DNA of 64,000 nt, from assembly GCA_050084985.1 (NCBI GenBank), contig JBITNC010000002.1, positions 4,340,001 through 4,404,000 of the forward strand. Reading direction: 5' to 3'. Origin of the DNA: Nageia nagi. Taxonomy: Eukaryota; Pinophyta. Below are positions 34,660 through 45,544 of this stretch, in pieces. The translations under genes were made by a program, and so were the position numbers. The notes beneath the pieces were generated by a model. The model was given only the letters and a program-made list of their open reading frames with translations. It had not been told where the DNA came from and searched no databases. Every line of letters starts with the position of its first letter. Position 1 is the first letter of the stretch.

Positions 34660-35460
34660 TTATTTCATCCATTGGAGATGATCCAATAACATCTTACTTA
34701 CAATTGCATCATTGATTTATCTTTTAAGTGAGTAAACTCTCACTAGCTATATCAATGGCCATTGACAATCATACATTTGTATGTCTTTGATATGAAGATA
34801 GTATGCCTTAGATGGGTTCAAAGCAAAAACCATGTGGATACACATAAAAAATGGGTTCAAAGCAAAAACCATGTGGATACACATAAAAATGTATCTTCAT
34901 TTGGATATGATCCAATGTCGAAAAATTGCTCATGCTTGTATCATCAGTTTATCTTTTAAGTGAGTGAACTCTCACTAGCCATATTGTTGGCCATCGATGA
35001 TCATACATTTGTATGCCCATGATCTAAAGATAGTATGCTTTAGATGGGTTCAAAGCAAAAACCATGTGGATACATAGAAAAATGTATCATCCATTAGATA
35101 TGATCCAATGTTAACAAATTGCTCATGGATGCATTACTAGTTTATCTTTTAAGTGAGTGAACTCTCACAAGTCATATCATTGGCCATCGATGATCATGCA
35201 TTTTTAGGTCCATGATCCAAAGACAATATGCTTTAGATGGGTTCAAATAAAAAACCATGTAGATAAATAGTAAAATGTATCATCCATTGGAGATGATCCA
35301 AAGTCAACAAATTGCTCATAGCTACATCATTGGTTTACTTTTAAGTGAGTGAACTCTCACTAGCTGTATTGTTGGCCATTAATGATTACGTGTTTTGATG
35401 CCATGATCCAAAGACATTAGTCATGCAAAGCAAGTATGAAATAAATATAATACAATATAA
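34660..35460. repeat. ~192 bp tandem array near the 3' end of the Tat-like element
   Basis: The landmark AAGTGAGT(G/A)AACTCTCAC recurs at 34726, 34958, 35151 and 35343 (spacings 232, 193, 192). Each unit continues with GGCCAT, a CATTTGTATG-like run, ATGGGTTCAAAGC, AAAAACCATGTGGATA and a GATCCAA stretch. The first unit is 39 bp longer because its ATGGGTTCAAAGC segment is itself duplicated (34812-34890). A diverged single copy lies at about 53438-53610. Confidence 0.85.
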
Positions 35461-36939
35461 TATTATGAGATGGAATGATGAAATTCTTGATATTCAAACT
35501 TGTAAAGGTATAGAAGCTTGAGTTTAATTTTGCATGAAGGATGTATGCTATTGGCACCCTAAAAATAGGTCAATGAACATCGTCAATGTCATGTGGATAG
35601 TCTTCCACATCGTTGACATCGCAGGATTCCTCAAATTTGGATAAAATAAAATTATCTTGACTATTGTTATCCAAATTCTATTAATTCACCATACTTATGG
35701 TTCAATATGAGATTGGCCCTAGCTGATGCTAAAAAGGGGGTAAGGAAGCCATCTTGCCACATGCGTCGAGCCCAAATTCACCACATCATAATCTAAGTGA
35801 TATTCATGAATTACCAACACTTGGAGGAGAATAGAGTTATTTAAAGTTTCAAGAAATGTAGCATAGAATGCAAAGTGAATTCTAGAAGGGGAGATAATGC
35901 CCCATTCTTCTACATATTTCTCCATGTCGACCGTAGGCCAACCAATAAATGCCAATTTATTCACTTGGCATGTATCAATTCTTGTTAACAAATATCAACC
36001 TTTCCAAATGAAAAATTAACATGCTTAATAATATTAAATGAAAAGAAAAAAAAAAGAAAAATATTCATACCTCATGATGGAAGCATAATTTCAGTACCAA
36101 TCCTCATGCTAGAAAGGTGTAATTAAGGATAAAGATAGGAAGGTTTTTAATCTTTTAACTAACTCATGGATTGGTATGTCGCTAGTGCCCCAATGTTAGT
36201 ACATTGTTGGCACATGAAATAAGTGAAGAAATTTTTCCAATTAAATAGTGCCTTTATATGTCACCAAATCTTGCAAATATCATGGGCCTGCAACTACCTA
36301 GAAACAACCTTCTTGAAGATAAAATTTTACCCTACAAAATGGCTAAGATCAAGTATTCATAATCTGATTTCTTTAGTCGTATATCATAGAAAAGTGTGCA
36401 CTATCATGTGAAAAATTAGAAATTTATGAAAATGAATTAGGTACATTGGAAACTCCTCTAAACATCAAATTAGCACACTGTTGGTGTCCTAAACCCAATA
36501 TAAATTTTAATGAAAAATATAAATTAAGTGATATTTACCTAAGACATGTGGGTGTCATTTGAATAAATTCTAAGAATAAATTAGATCCAAATTCTATCAA
36601 TAACACACACAACTCTAAGAAGTGGCCACTGTCAGTGCTGTGAAAATGGTAATTTTTAATATCTAAAAAAGGATGGGAGGGATTTAAAATTTTTACAAGG
36701 CTAAAAAGACCTCCACATAAGAATTCAAGAATTGTATGGAAAAAAAGATGCGGTGCCCTAATTAAAGCCCCAAAGTCAACCTATAAAATCAAAATATTTG
36801 TAAAAATAGGTCATTTTAACTTTGATGCCCTTACCAGTTGGAGCTTTGACTAGTAGGCATTGACTTCCTTGCTAACCTATCTGAGTTTGATACCTAGCTA
36901 GCAATGTTGCACTATTGGAGCATCCATTCCATATCTCAT
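35461..36939. other. interior of Tat-like element, no gene recognised
   Basis: A 90-codon minus-strand frame at 35719-35991 (start MLTRIDTCQVNKLAFIGWP) and a short plus-strand frame at 36223-36411 are present, but neither has motifs I recognise. The rest is AT-rich without coding signal. Confidence 0.4.
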
Positions 36940-38990
36940 TTTAGCACATTGAGTGGGAGGATGTCCATAGAGGATTCAAGATTATGGAAGGATGGTTGCC
37001 ATTGATTGGAGGAGTATTCAATGACTAATTATGGGGAGGATAGGTCATCTAGTGGAGTATCTCCAAGTCTACCAGTTGAGCATGCAATAAGTAGATTCAA
37101 ACTTGAAATATTATATTTTTATTATCCATGAGTGGAGAATAGGGACTAACAAACCTAGGCATTATCTTGCAAGATTGTAAGGGGTTGATCCGACATGGGC
37201 CTATGAGGACTACAACCTTAGATTTAGCCTAAGCCTTCCCATGAACCCAATAATTAGATGATATTTTAGATCAATTCAAGTTGGGGGAGCTTGCATACGT
37301 AGGGATAGTATAGGTTGATACACCTCTTCTCACTACATTGGTTGAGAGGTGGGATCAAGATTGCTGCTCATTTCACCTTCCCATCGATGCAATGATAGTA
37401 ACTCTAGAGGATGTGTACTAGATCTAGGGTATACCCATCAGGCATAGATTGATATATCAGCATGAGATGGGGGATGATAACACTCATGGGGTTGAGTGTT
37501 TATGGTTGACCAGAATGAATGACCATGACTAGGATCATTGGTTGATGTGGCTTGCAAAAGGCTACAGGTTTGTCAGAGTAGGGAGACATATGAGGTTGCA
37601 TTTGGTAGCTATTATTACTACCTATATATTTCTTGAAAAAATCCATTAAACTTTTCCTCTTGGACTAACATGGATAGTATGAAAGATATGCAATTGGGGA
37701 TGAGATTTTGCATGGGGTTTAGTAGTATTGGTACAACTTTACATGGATTTGTATTGATTCATCAATGTTGATAAGATCAATGTGATGATTGCTCATGCTA
37801 ATATCCTATAGGTCTGGGCCTATGAGCACATCTTAGTTATCAAGCCAATGGGAATACAAAGGGTGATAAATGACCCAATAGATGTGGCCTTGGTGTTGGA
37901 CTAACCCATTAGGAGAATATAGGCATCCTCGATCCATGGAGTTGAGGAGGAGAGACATCGATGACCTCTAAGAGGTGAACATCATATGGGTGTGCTACAT
38001 TGATTATGTGTGGCATAAGGATGCTCATCATTTGACATGGGTGAGGCAAACCCACTTCTTCCAAACTAAGTGGAAGCTAGTGGAGCTATATCATCTAGAG
38101 TGGGTGTTGAGATAGTTAAAGATATAATAATTGATTCCAATAGTGCCCCCAATGTACCATCGATACATAGTGAAGAGAGATATTCCTAAAGATGCTCAAG
38201 ATATGATAGTGTGGATAGATCCACTAATAGAGGATGTTGCTATGGAGGTATCCATGACTTTCAGGGTTGCCCTTAGTTATGCAACATGGTGAACAACTAT
38301 GCATCCAGGATCTTTGGCCCTAGACAAGTTAGATAGTGGGAGTGATGATGTAATGAGCCTAACATTAAAGGAGGATGATTAGATGAATGTAGATAATCCC
38401 ATCCATGATGGGCCTCCACCAGTAGGGGGATTAGAGGTGCTAGCAGTAGTTGCCCTTGCTTAGATAAGAAAAATTCTTCTCATAGTGCTTCATAATTTTC
38501 AAAAGTTTTTAAATGTAGCTAATGAGAGACTAACTGGCATTATGTATGATATGACAAGGGTGTCATATGTATAGGTATTAGCTATGGAGGCTAAGCTAGC
38601 AAGATTGAGGCTAATGGAGGTCGAGGTGAAAAGTCTTCGACCATTGGAGGTGGAGTTGGCTATGGTGAGGTCTACACTGGCGATGCGGGATGTAGAGATG
38701 GCTTTATTATCTTAAATAGTGAAGGGTATCTAGGATAAACTCATCATGCCCCTACCATATCAAGAGTGGGCATTCATGTAAAGTTAACATGATCAGATTG
38801 CAGCATAGGCTCTAGAGATATCTAGACTATGAGCCAAGTATATGAGGGCCAAGACACTTTTGGAGACTCATGGACTTAAGGCAAGTGATATTTCAGGTGG
38901 AGTCCCCATATCTAGAGCTAGTGGTAGTGGTAGGAGGGTATGCTTTAGGAGTGAGACATCTGGAGCTAAGACCCATGTATATCTATTTTG
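36940..38990 (+). pseudogene. degenerate plant-mobile-domain (PMD-like) ORF, antisense to the Tat-like element
   Basis: With several frame changes the plus strand shows TTLVERWDQDCCSFHLPIDA, MIVTLEDVY.I.GIPIRHRL (37335-37450), WGLVVLVQLYMDLY near 37720 and VWAYEHILVIKPMG near 37810, followed by WVRQTHFFQTKW near 38040. These parallel the PMD order (L.ALVERW...TFHLP.GEMTITLEDV..ILGLPV.G, WGSAVLA.LYRE, W.WERF). PMD genes (MAIN/MAIL1 type) act in nuclear gene silencing, and the same domain is common in transposons. The C-terminal part (38580-38710) is a heptad-like, coiled-coil segment (EAKLARLRLMEVEVKSLRPL). The region has more than fifteen stops. Confidence 0.6.
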
Positions 38991-39922
38991 TATCAAATTT
39001 TGATGTTTGATATATATATATATATATGACCTATTTGATGGACTCAATACTCTATGTTTTTTTTTATTTATCTTTGTGTTATTTTTAAATGGTTCACATT
39101 AGACACACACATAGGCACAATGAACTCTAAAAACTAACTCATTAACAATAAACATGCTAAGCATGCACACATTATGTTATGTATAATTGATAATGATCAT
39201 AAGATAGATACAAAAATTGAAATGACACAACCCTTGAAGGAACCAAGATACCTTGGAGAAATTTGTAAAGGTTAGGAGGCTGTATGTGAGCATAGATATC
39301 ATGGCACAACACCCAAGATCTACCTAAAGGCTAGAGAACATGGTTTAGAATGATAAAAAGTGGATTTTAAACATTCTATCTTTGAAAACTCATGACATTG
39401 GCACCTTGACACATAGATAATAGGGCATTGGCACCATGCATAGAGAGGAGTTGGATCCCCAAATTATGGACATAGAAAGAAAAGATGGATACAAAGAAGA
39501 AAAAGCAATACACTAGTGAATACATAAAACAACAAAGCAAAAAGACACTAAAAACAACCTAGCTACTAATATACATTGATTATGATGTCAAAAAGTGCTT
39601 AAGGAATAACTTTATGTATATGGGGAGTTTTTTCCACCCAAATACACTTTACAAAGGTAGGAACAAAAAGAGGCACTTTTGTACTAGTCATCCTCACACC
39701 ACTGGTGCTCTAAAAGCAAGAATGCATGTTGCTGTTGCCATGTCTTTTAATTCCATTCTTGTTCCTATTTGGAGGAGGATGCCTATATGCATGAGTATTA
39801 TCCAAAAAAGAATGTAAATTACAAAAAATACTAATTATACCAATGCACCCTCAAGATTGTGAAGATGGTAGGGGATTATTGAATACCCCTAGCCGTGTAT
39901 TATCTGGATGTACAGGTCCTAT
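38991..39922. other. interior of Tat-like element, no gene recognised
   Basis: AT-rich, with an alternating TA stretch near 39011-39026. No frame with a recognisable motif. It lies between the antisense PMD region and the end of gag. Confidence 0.4.
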
Positions 39923-41896
39923 TTATGCAGTTGGTTTTTGATCCATCCTAATTGCTCCATTATCAATGAAATCTTGTATAAGGTGATGAAGTGTCTTGTA
40001 ATCTTGGGTTAGATGACCAAGTACCCTGTGATAATTGCAAAATTTTGCAAAGTGAAAGTTTTTAGGCACACCATTAGTAAACTTAGGTTCAACAATAGGA
40101 GGCAATTCAATTAGTTCCTCATCTAATAATATATTCATAATATTATCAATAGTATCAATCAAAGGAGTATGTTGGTGAGTATGTTTGAGTGGGGAGCTAC
40201 CTCATTTTTTATGAGCAACATGATTTCCTTCAACCTTGGGTTGATTTTTAGTAATAGGTTTTGTAGGTGAAGTATGCTCAACATGTTTCATAACACTCAA
40301 CTTTTTAATGCATGGTTCCTTTTTAGTAATAGTGTCAATCATATCTCCTAAAGACATATCATGATTATAGATGAAAAATAGCTTATATATAGGTAAGAGA
40401 CCATCCACAAAAATATGCTTGAGTTCATGTTCATCCATGGTGAGTTTATTAGTAGTTTGTTTCCATATCTTTACAAAATCCTTCATTGATTAGTTAGGGA
40501 GTTGTTTAATTTTACACAATTCCTTAAGATAAACCTTCTCAGTAATGTTATAATCATAATTGTGCAAAAATATGTGAATCAAATCCTCATACCTATCAGT
40601 GCTGCTTTTAGGAAGCTGAAAGTACCATTTGAGAGCTTCATCTTTCAAATTGTAAGAAAATAACTTAGCCAACAAATCTTGATCATGCATATATTTAATA
40701 GCTTTTGCATGAAATTTATGAACATGCACCCTAGGATCCTGCATACCATCAAACTTAGTAAATTTGACACTCTTTTTCCCAAGGATTATTTTGGCAAGAA
40801 TCCTAGCAATGAGGGGTATATTTAAACATGAAAGGAAATAATCCTCACTACTCACCATGTTGTTAAACCGTACATTGGTATTTGGGGATGGTGGTGGGGA
40901 AGGAAGATGTTGTTGTGTATTATTTGATGTTTGAAGTGGAATATATTCCAAAACATCAAACTTATAGTACAATTAAACCTATCATGCTCAATTTCATGCA
41001 CTACTCCTACCAAGATTTCTAATTGTTCATATGGAGGTTGTTTATACCAATCAATGTTTTCTTGGATATCTGTAATGATACCTACTTTAATCTTATGCTC
41101 CTTGGGAGTCCAAGTTGGTTGCAACTTAAATGATTCTCTAATAAATTCAATAAGTTTCTCCTTAATGAGAGTTTTACTTTTATCATCAGGTAAAATAACT
41201 TGACCCTTACCTTTCTTCTCTCGATCTAAGTAATATGGATTAAGGATCAAATTGCTATAAGATTGATCATCCTCATATTTAGGTTCTAATTGATCATCAC
41301 TATCAAAAACATCATCCTCGTGTAATGGCTATTCCAACTTAGTATCAAGCTCTAGTTCGAACTCTACTCCATTAGGATCTATGTCGCCTACACCATGGTG
41401 ATAGTCAATCATGCTGCCTGTGTCATGTGTTTCATGCATAGGCTTGAGATGTTTTGATGATTTCTCATAATAGAATAAACTATATTTAGATTTTATAGTT
41501 TCTAACTAGTTATCAAATAAATTTTCATTTGTAAGAAGTTTCACCAAAATAGGAATGTTATTACGAAAAAAATATTATAGCCTTTCCTTATCAGATAATA
41601 CCTATTGAATGGACTGAGAATTATAAGGAATCTTATCAAGATCGAGAAGTTCATCATCATCAGAAGGTTCTAGATAAGAACCTATCCAAGTTGCTAGGAT
41701 CAAGAATAGCATATCAATTAGGGGTCTCTCTAATAATGGAAATTCATTTACTAGAATCTGAAGATTTAGAATCCCATATGGTCCTAGGAGGAGGGATTTG
41801 AATAGACAATGTAGGATTAATTCAAAGACTTCTTTTAACCTCCAAAAATTGTACTTTGGATTCAGATATTGTAGGGTTATCTGTGTTAAGATCCAT
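39923..41896 (-). pseudogene. gag of the Tat-like element
   Basis: The minus-strand ATG at 41896 opens MDLNTDNPTISESKVQFLEV. After frame breaks comes the capsid core with KFTKFDGMQDPRVHVHKFHA, LLAKLFSYNLKDEALKWYFQ and YNITEKVYLKELCKIKQLPN (40800-40490), then FVKIWKQTTNKL, and at 40060-39930 the FCNYHRVLGHLTQDYKTLHH motif with LIQDFIDNGAI. These are the hallmarks of Tat/Ogre-type gag (FDG..DP..H...F, LAKLF..SLK.EALKWY, C.YHR..GH.T..C..L...IQDLID). The usual knuckle Cys is Tyr in one position. No protease or RT follows. Confidence 0.8.
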
Positions 41897-42037
41897 GTTT
41901 GGGATATAAGTAGAATAAGCCCTAGTTTTATCCTGCTCTTTGGTTACGATTTGGAGCACTTCCTCTATGGAGAGAAAAAGTAACAAAAATGTATTCATGA
42001 CTTTACAAAAGGATTTTACCCTAGATGAAGACCTAGG

Positions 42038-42535
42038 TGTTAGAATTTGTAATGAAATATTGTGAATATCTAAACTCCTTGTAAATTCAATTAATCACTT
42101 AAAGGTATGTAGATACCTTAAGTGATTAATAGAATTCTTTAATATGTAGACTTTGACTTTACCAAAGGAGTTAGTTGGTAGGTTGAAGTTTGGTGGTACA
42201 TTTAATGTAACCCTAACCTTACCCTTGGGTTAAAGGAAGGTTAGGGAGGTGCTCTCAACCTATAAATAGAGGGCCTCTCCTCATGTAAACATATCTAAGT
42301 TTTGAGTAAGATTACTCTACTTGGTTGTGTAGGAGAGAGCTAGAGAATAGTTGTACGAGAGACATAGATTTGAGAATAAGAGAACTAGTTGTGGATGTAC
42401 TCCCAAGGAGGGAGGAACCACATTATATTGGTGTCATTTTGTGTGAATGATGTTCTTAGAATTATAGAAGTGTACACTTGAGTTTCCTAGTCTAAGGTCC
42501 TAGAGGATTTGTTTAGATCTAGTTCAAATCCTTCA
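42038..42535 (+). repeat. copia-2 5' LTR
   Basis: 498 bp, TGTTAG...CCTTCA. It has a TATAAATA box near 42261, and the inverted repeat CCCTAACC (42211-42218) / GGTTAGGG (42239-42246), at the same place as in copia-1. Confidence 0.97.
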
Positions 42536-42537
42536 TT

Positions 42538-42549
42538 TGGTATCAAAGC
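42538..42549 (+). other. copia-2 primer binding site
   Basis: TGGTATCAAAGC, two bases after the LTR, one base different (G to A) from the site of copia-1 and from the tRNA-iMet complement. Confidence 0.88.
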
Positions 42550-43331
42550 CATGTTGAGGAAGCTCTTTTGGTGTGGAAGCTACATCTTGGAAGTGCTTCA
42601 TCCTTCTCAACTTTGGAGATCTTCATTCTTCATTGTGAGGTAAAAGGTTTGCAAAGGTATAACCTTCTATCCTTCTTTAACAAAGTTCATTATGATACTA
42701 ATCTTTTGTATGATTATGCTAGCTTAATGTCTTAGCAATACCATAATATATTTTTGCTATTCTCTTCTTACTAACAAACTTTTATGTTAGTAATCTATTT
42801 TTAATGTACAAAGAAATTTTTTTTCTTTTGAGCAAAAATATATTATGCTAGCATCTTATTGAAAAGATTTTTTACAATAGTCTTTTGTGAACAATATAAA
42901 AAAAAATTAATCATAAAATAATGTTAGTTAAATTGCCTCAATAACATAATATATTATTGCTTATTTTGTTCTACTAACAATCTTTTATGTTAAGTGATTG
43001 AGCAATAATACATTATGCACAATTTGCAATTTGTACACTAATATTTTGTCTTGATTAGTTGCAATATTGCTATTTTTTTTCTTTTTACATACCTCTTATT
43101 CTTTTGGTATTAAGAGGTCTATATATGTAAAAAAGGGGGAAATCATTTGTTAGAGGCAATAGTTTAAAATTTAAAACAAATATGGAAATATTATTGTTAT
43201 TGTTGAACAAAAAAAGGAGAGGAAGGTATCTATTTTCACTTTATTTGCAATATTTTTTTTACAATAGCATTAAATTGAAAAACATACAAATATTACAAAT
43301 ATTATTAAAAGTTTCAAAATAAAAACATTTT

Positions 43332-43622
43332 TTGGGCCACGCACTTTGTTTGGTGAGATGCATGCTGCAGACCACTGTTGGCCTTCCCGTGCGTAGATCT
43401 CTTCCTAGCTCTCCGCCTCCTCCTCGCCTCCTCCCGTACGTGCGAGACTTGTTTGCAAAGATGCATGATGCAGACACCGGTTCATCGACTACCATGTTCC
43501 ATCCACAGCTCTACAGATTGTTTGCCAAGATGCAAAGCTTGCAGGATATGTCCAAATCGGATATGTTGAGAAGGCACGAGAATTATTTGTCACGATGCGT
43601 GGTCAGAGGGCCTGCACAAACC
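43332..43622 (+). pseudogene. captured PPR-like host gene fragment in copia-2 leader
   Basis: Four repeats of a short motif ending a PPR unit occur in the plus strand: FGEMHAADHCW (near 43350), YVRDLFAKMHDADTGSSTTM (43437-43496), QLYRLFAKM (43508-43534) and, in another frame, LAGYVQIGYVEKARELFVTM (near 43537-43600). The last is a near-canonical pentatricopeptide repeat. PPR proteins bind and process organelle RNA. Frames differ between units, and about 30 bp seem to be missing between the third and fourth, so it encodes no working protein. It is sense-oriented relative to the element, in CpG-rich DNA unlike the surrounding leader. Confidence 0.62.
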
Positions 43623-44195
43623 CTTCGTGATCCCATCAGCCTCCTCCTCTCCTCTGCAGCGGGAAGTCTCACGTGCAGACCACACTCTCCCCGTAGCCTC
43701 CTCACCAGCGGCCTCCAGTTCCCAGCCTGCTCGTGCGTGCCGGCTCCCTCTTGCTGCTGCTGCACCTGCTCCCCTCCCTCTTGTTGGCTCTTTGCTTTCC
43801 TCCCCTCTCACGCGCTACACGTACGTAGAGCCTCAATGAGTGCCGTCACCTCATGCGTGATCGCCTCCAGAATGGTAGTGGCTCCTCCACACCCTGCTCG
43901 CTCCTCCTGCCAGCTGCAGTCTTCTCCTCCCTCTCCTCCTAAGCTCCTCCTCTCTGGTCAGCCTCCTGCACAAGTCTCCCCTTCCTCTTTTCCCAACACC
44001 TCCCTTGGATGTCTTCTAAGCCTCCATATCGGTCATCCTCCTTCCCTGGTCAAGGTTGATGGCTGCCCACTCCTTCCAAGTCACCTTAAATGCCTTAGTT
44101 TTTGTTTTATGACCACCTACATATTTTCCCTTCCAAAAAGCAACGTGTCTTTTTTGTGGAAAGAACAAGGGGGGGTCATCTTTTACACCTACTAA
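43623..44195 (+). other. GC-rich remainder of copia-2 cargo
   Basis: Cytosine-rich, CpG-containing low-complexity DNA (many CTCCTC runs, TGCTGCTGC near 43752). An open plus-strand frame continuous with the PPR-like part runs to 44195, Pro/Ser/Cys-rich with no recognisable domain. It may be host intron or untranslated sequence carried along with the PPR-like part. Confidence 0.4.
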
Positions 44196-45544
44196 GCATT
44201 TAATGATTATTGACTTAGGACAAAGCATTACAAATCATTTAAAATAGGGGTATGGGTCTCCTATTCCACCTTGCAAGTTCTCTAAAAATCCACTACTCCC
44301 TTACATGCACTTAGGAGTACTTAAAATAATTTCTTATTTTCTCTCAAAATTAAATGCTTAATTAAAAGGTGCACATGCATAGTAATTTAGTCTAAAGTAT
44401 GCTATTTTTTTAAGTAAAAAAAGGGGGGGAATTTTTTTACTTCAAATGCATCACTTATAAGCCAAGTCTTAGCATACAAGTTGGTTCTCTAGAGATAAAC
44501 CTTTAAGTAAAAAGGGGGGCCTTGGTATAATCTTTTTACTTACATTTTATCTAGATGTTGCATGTATCTTATTTGAAGACTAAAACATGCTTAGGACTTA
44601 AATTTTTAATGCATGATGCATGCTTACTTAAATTTTAAGTCATGATAGAATGCATGTTATAAGTTTGCTTAGGACTTAAATTTTTAATGCATGATGCATG
44701 TTTACTTAAATTTTTAAGTCATGATACAATGCATGTTATGAATTAAATACTAAGTAGGACTTAGTTCTTTGTTTAATTCATTAAGTGCTTGAATAAAGTG
44801 AGAAAAATATGAACAATGTAAAAGTCCTTTAGGGGTTAGAACAAAACCCATTGGACTCAATTTTTTTGGCCTTTTTAAGGTTTCAAGTTCGTGTGGATGT
44901 AGTATTTTTCACCTTACTTTATATTTTTTGCACATTTGCTTATACTTGCAATACGCAAAAATGTGAAAAGTAACCCCTAAAATGAATACATCCGCACGTA
45001 TTTTCCACAACATGACTTGTTTGGGGAGCCATGAGGTGAGGACAGGGCAGACTGGAGCCCTTTTAGTCCGAAGAACCAAGTGGTGGTAAGTCCGTCTTAA
45101 TTGCCCTAAGACCTCTGTTGGATTGGACATAACTCTATTAGGTGGACAGGCATGTGTGTAGTGATACCACATGTCCGCACGTCCATTCAGGGATTATCCT
45201 GATAACCTAGGAGGAAAATTGAAACCCTTAATCAAGATAATTAAAATGGCCGGTCCAAGATACGTCGGATCCTTGGAAAATAGTAGGTACTTCTCCTTGT
45301 GAGAGTATATCACTGACCAAGGTGAACTGGTTGAGGACTGGTAGTACCTGGGCTCCACCTTGCGGGCATCCAAGTGAAGGCCTAATTCTATACAAGAAAA
45401 CAACCCCAACTTTATCCTTCTATGGATCGTGGTTAATGAGGTTACACATGTGGGAAATGTTTGCTTATTAGATGTTTTATATGTATAGATGAAAAATTGT
45501 AAAAGTTTACATTCTTATTGCATATTCATTTGTTTTTTGTAGCA

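Larger units (their letters stand above)
42640..45542 (+). other. copia-2 long leader, possible intron
   Basis: Donor-like GAG|GTAAAA at 42637-42645 and acceptor-like TTTTTTGTAG ending at 45542, two bases before the gag ATG. Both are at the same places as in copia-1. The ~500 bp before gag is strongly similar to copia-1 (shared CACATGTCCGCACGTCCATT at about 45168). The central part is not shared: here it is the GC-rich PPR-like cargo. Confidence 0.45.

Noticed and set aside
43332-44195. A 287-codon open frame on the plus strand, the longest outside the copia polyproteins
   Set aside because: It runs through GC-rich DNA where long frames occur by chance. Only its first part carries PPR-like motifs and those lie partly in another frame, so it is described as captured cargo, not as an intact gene.
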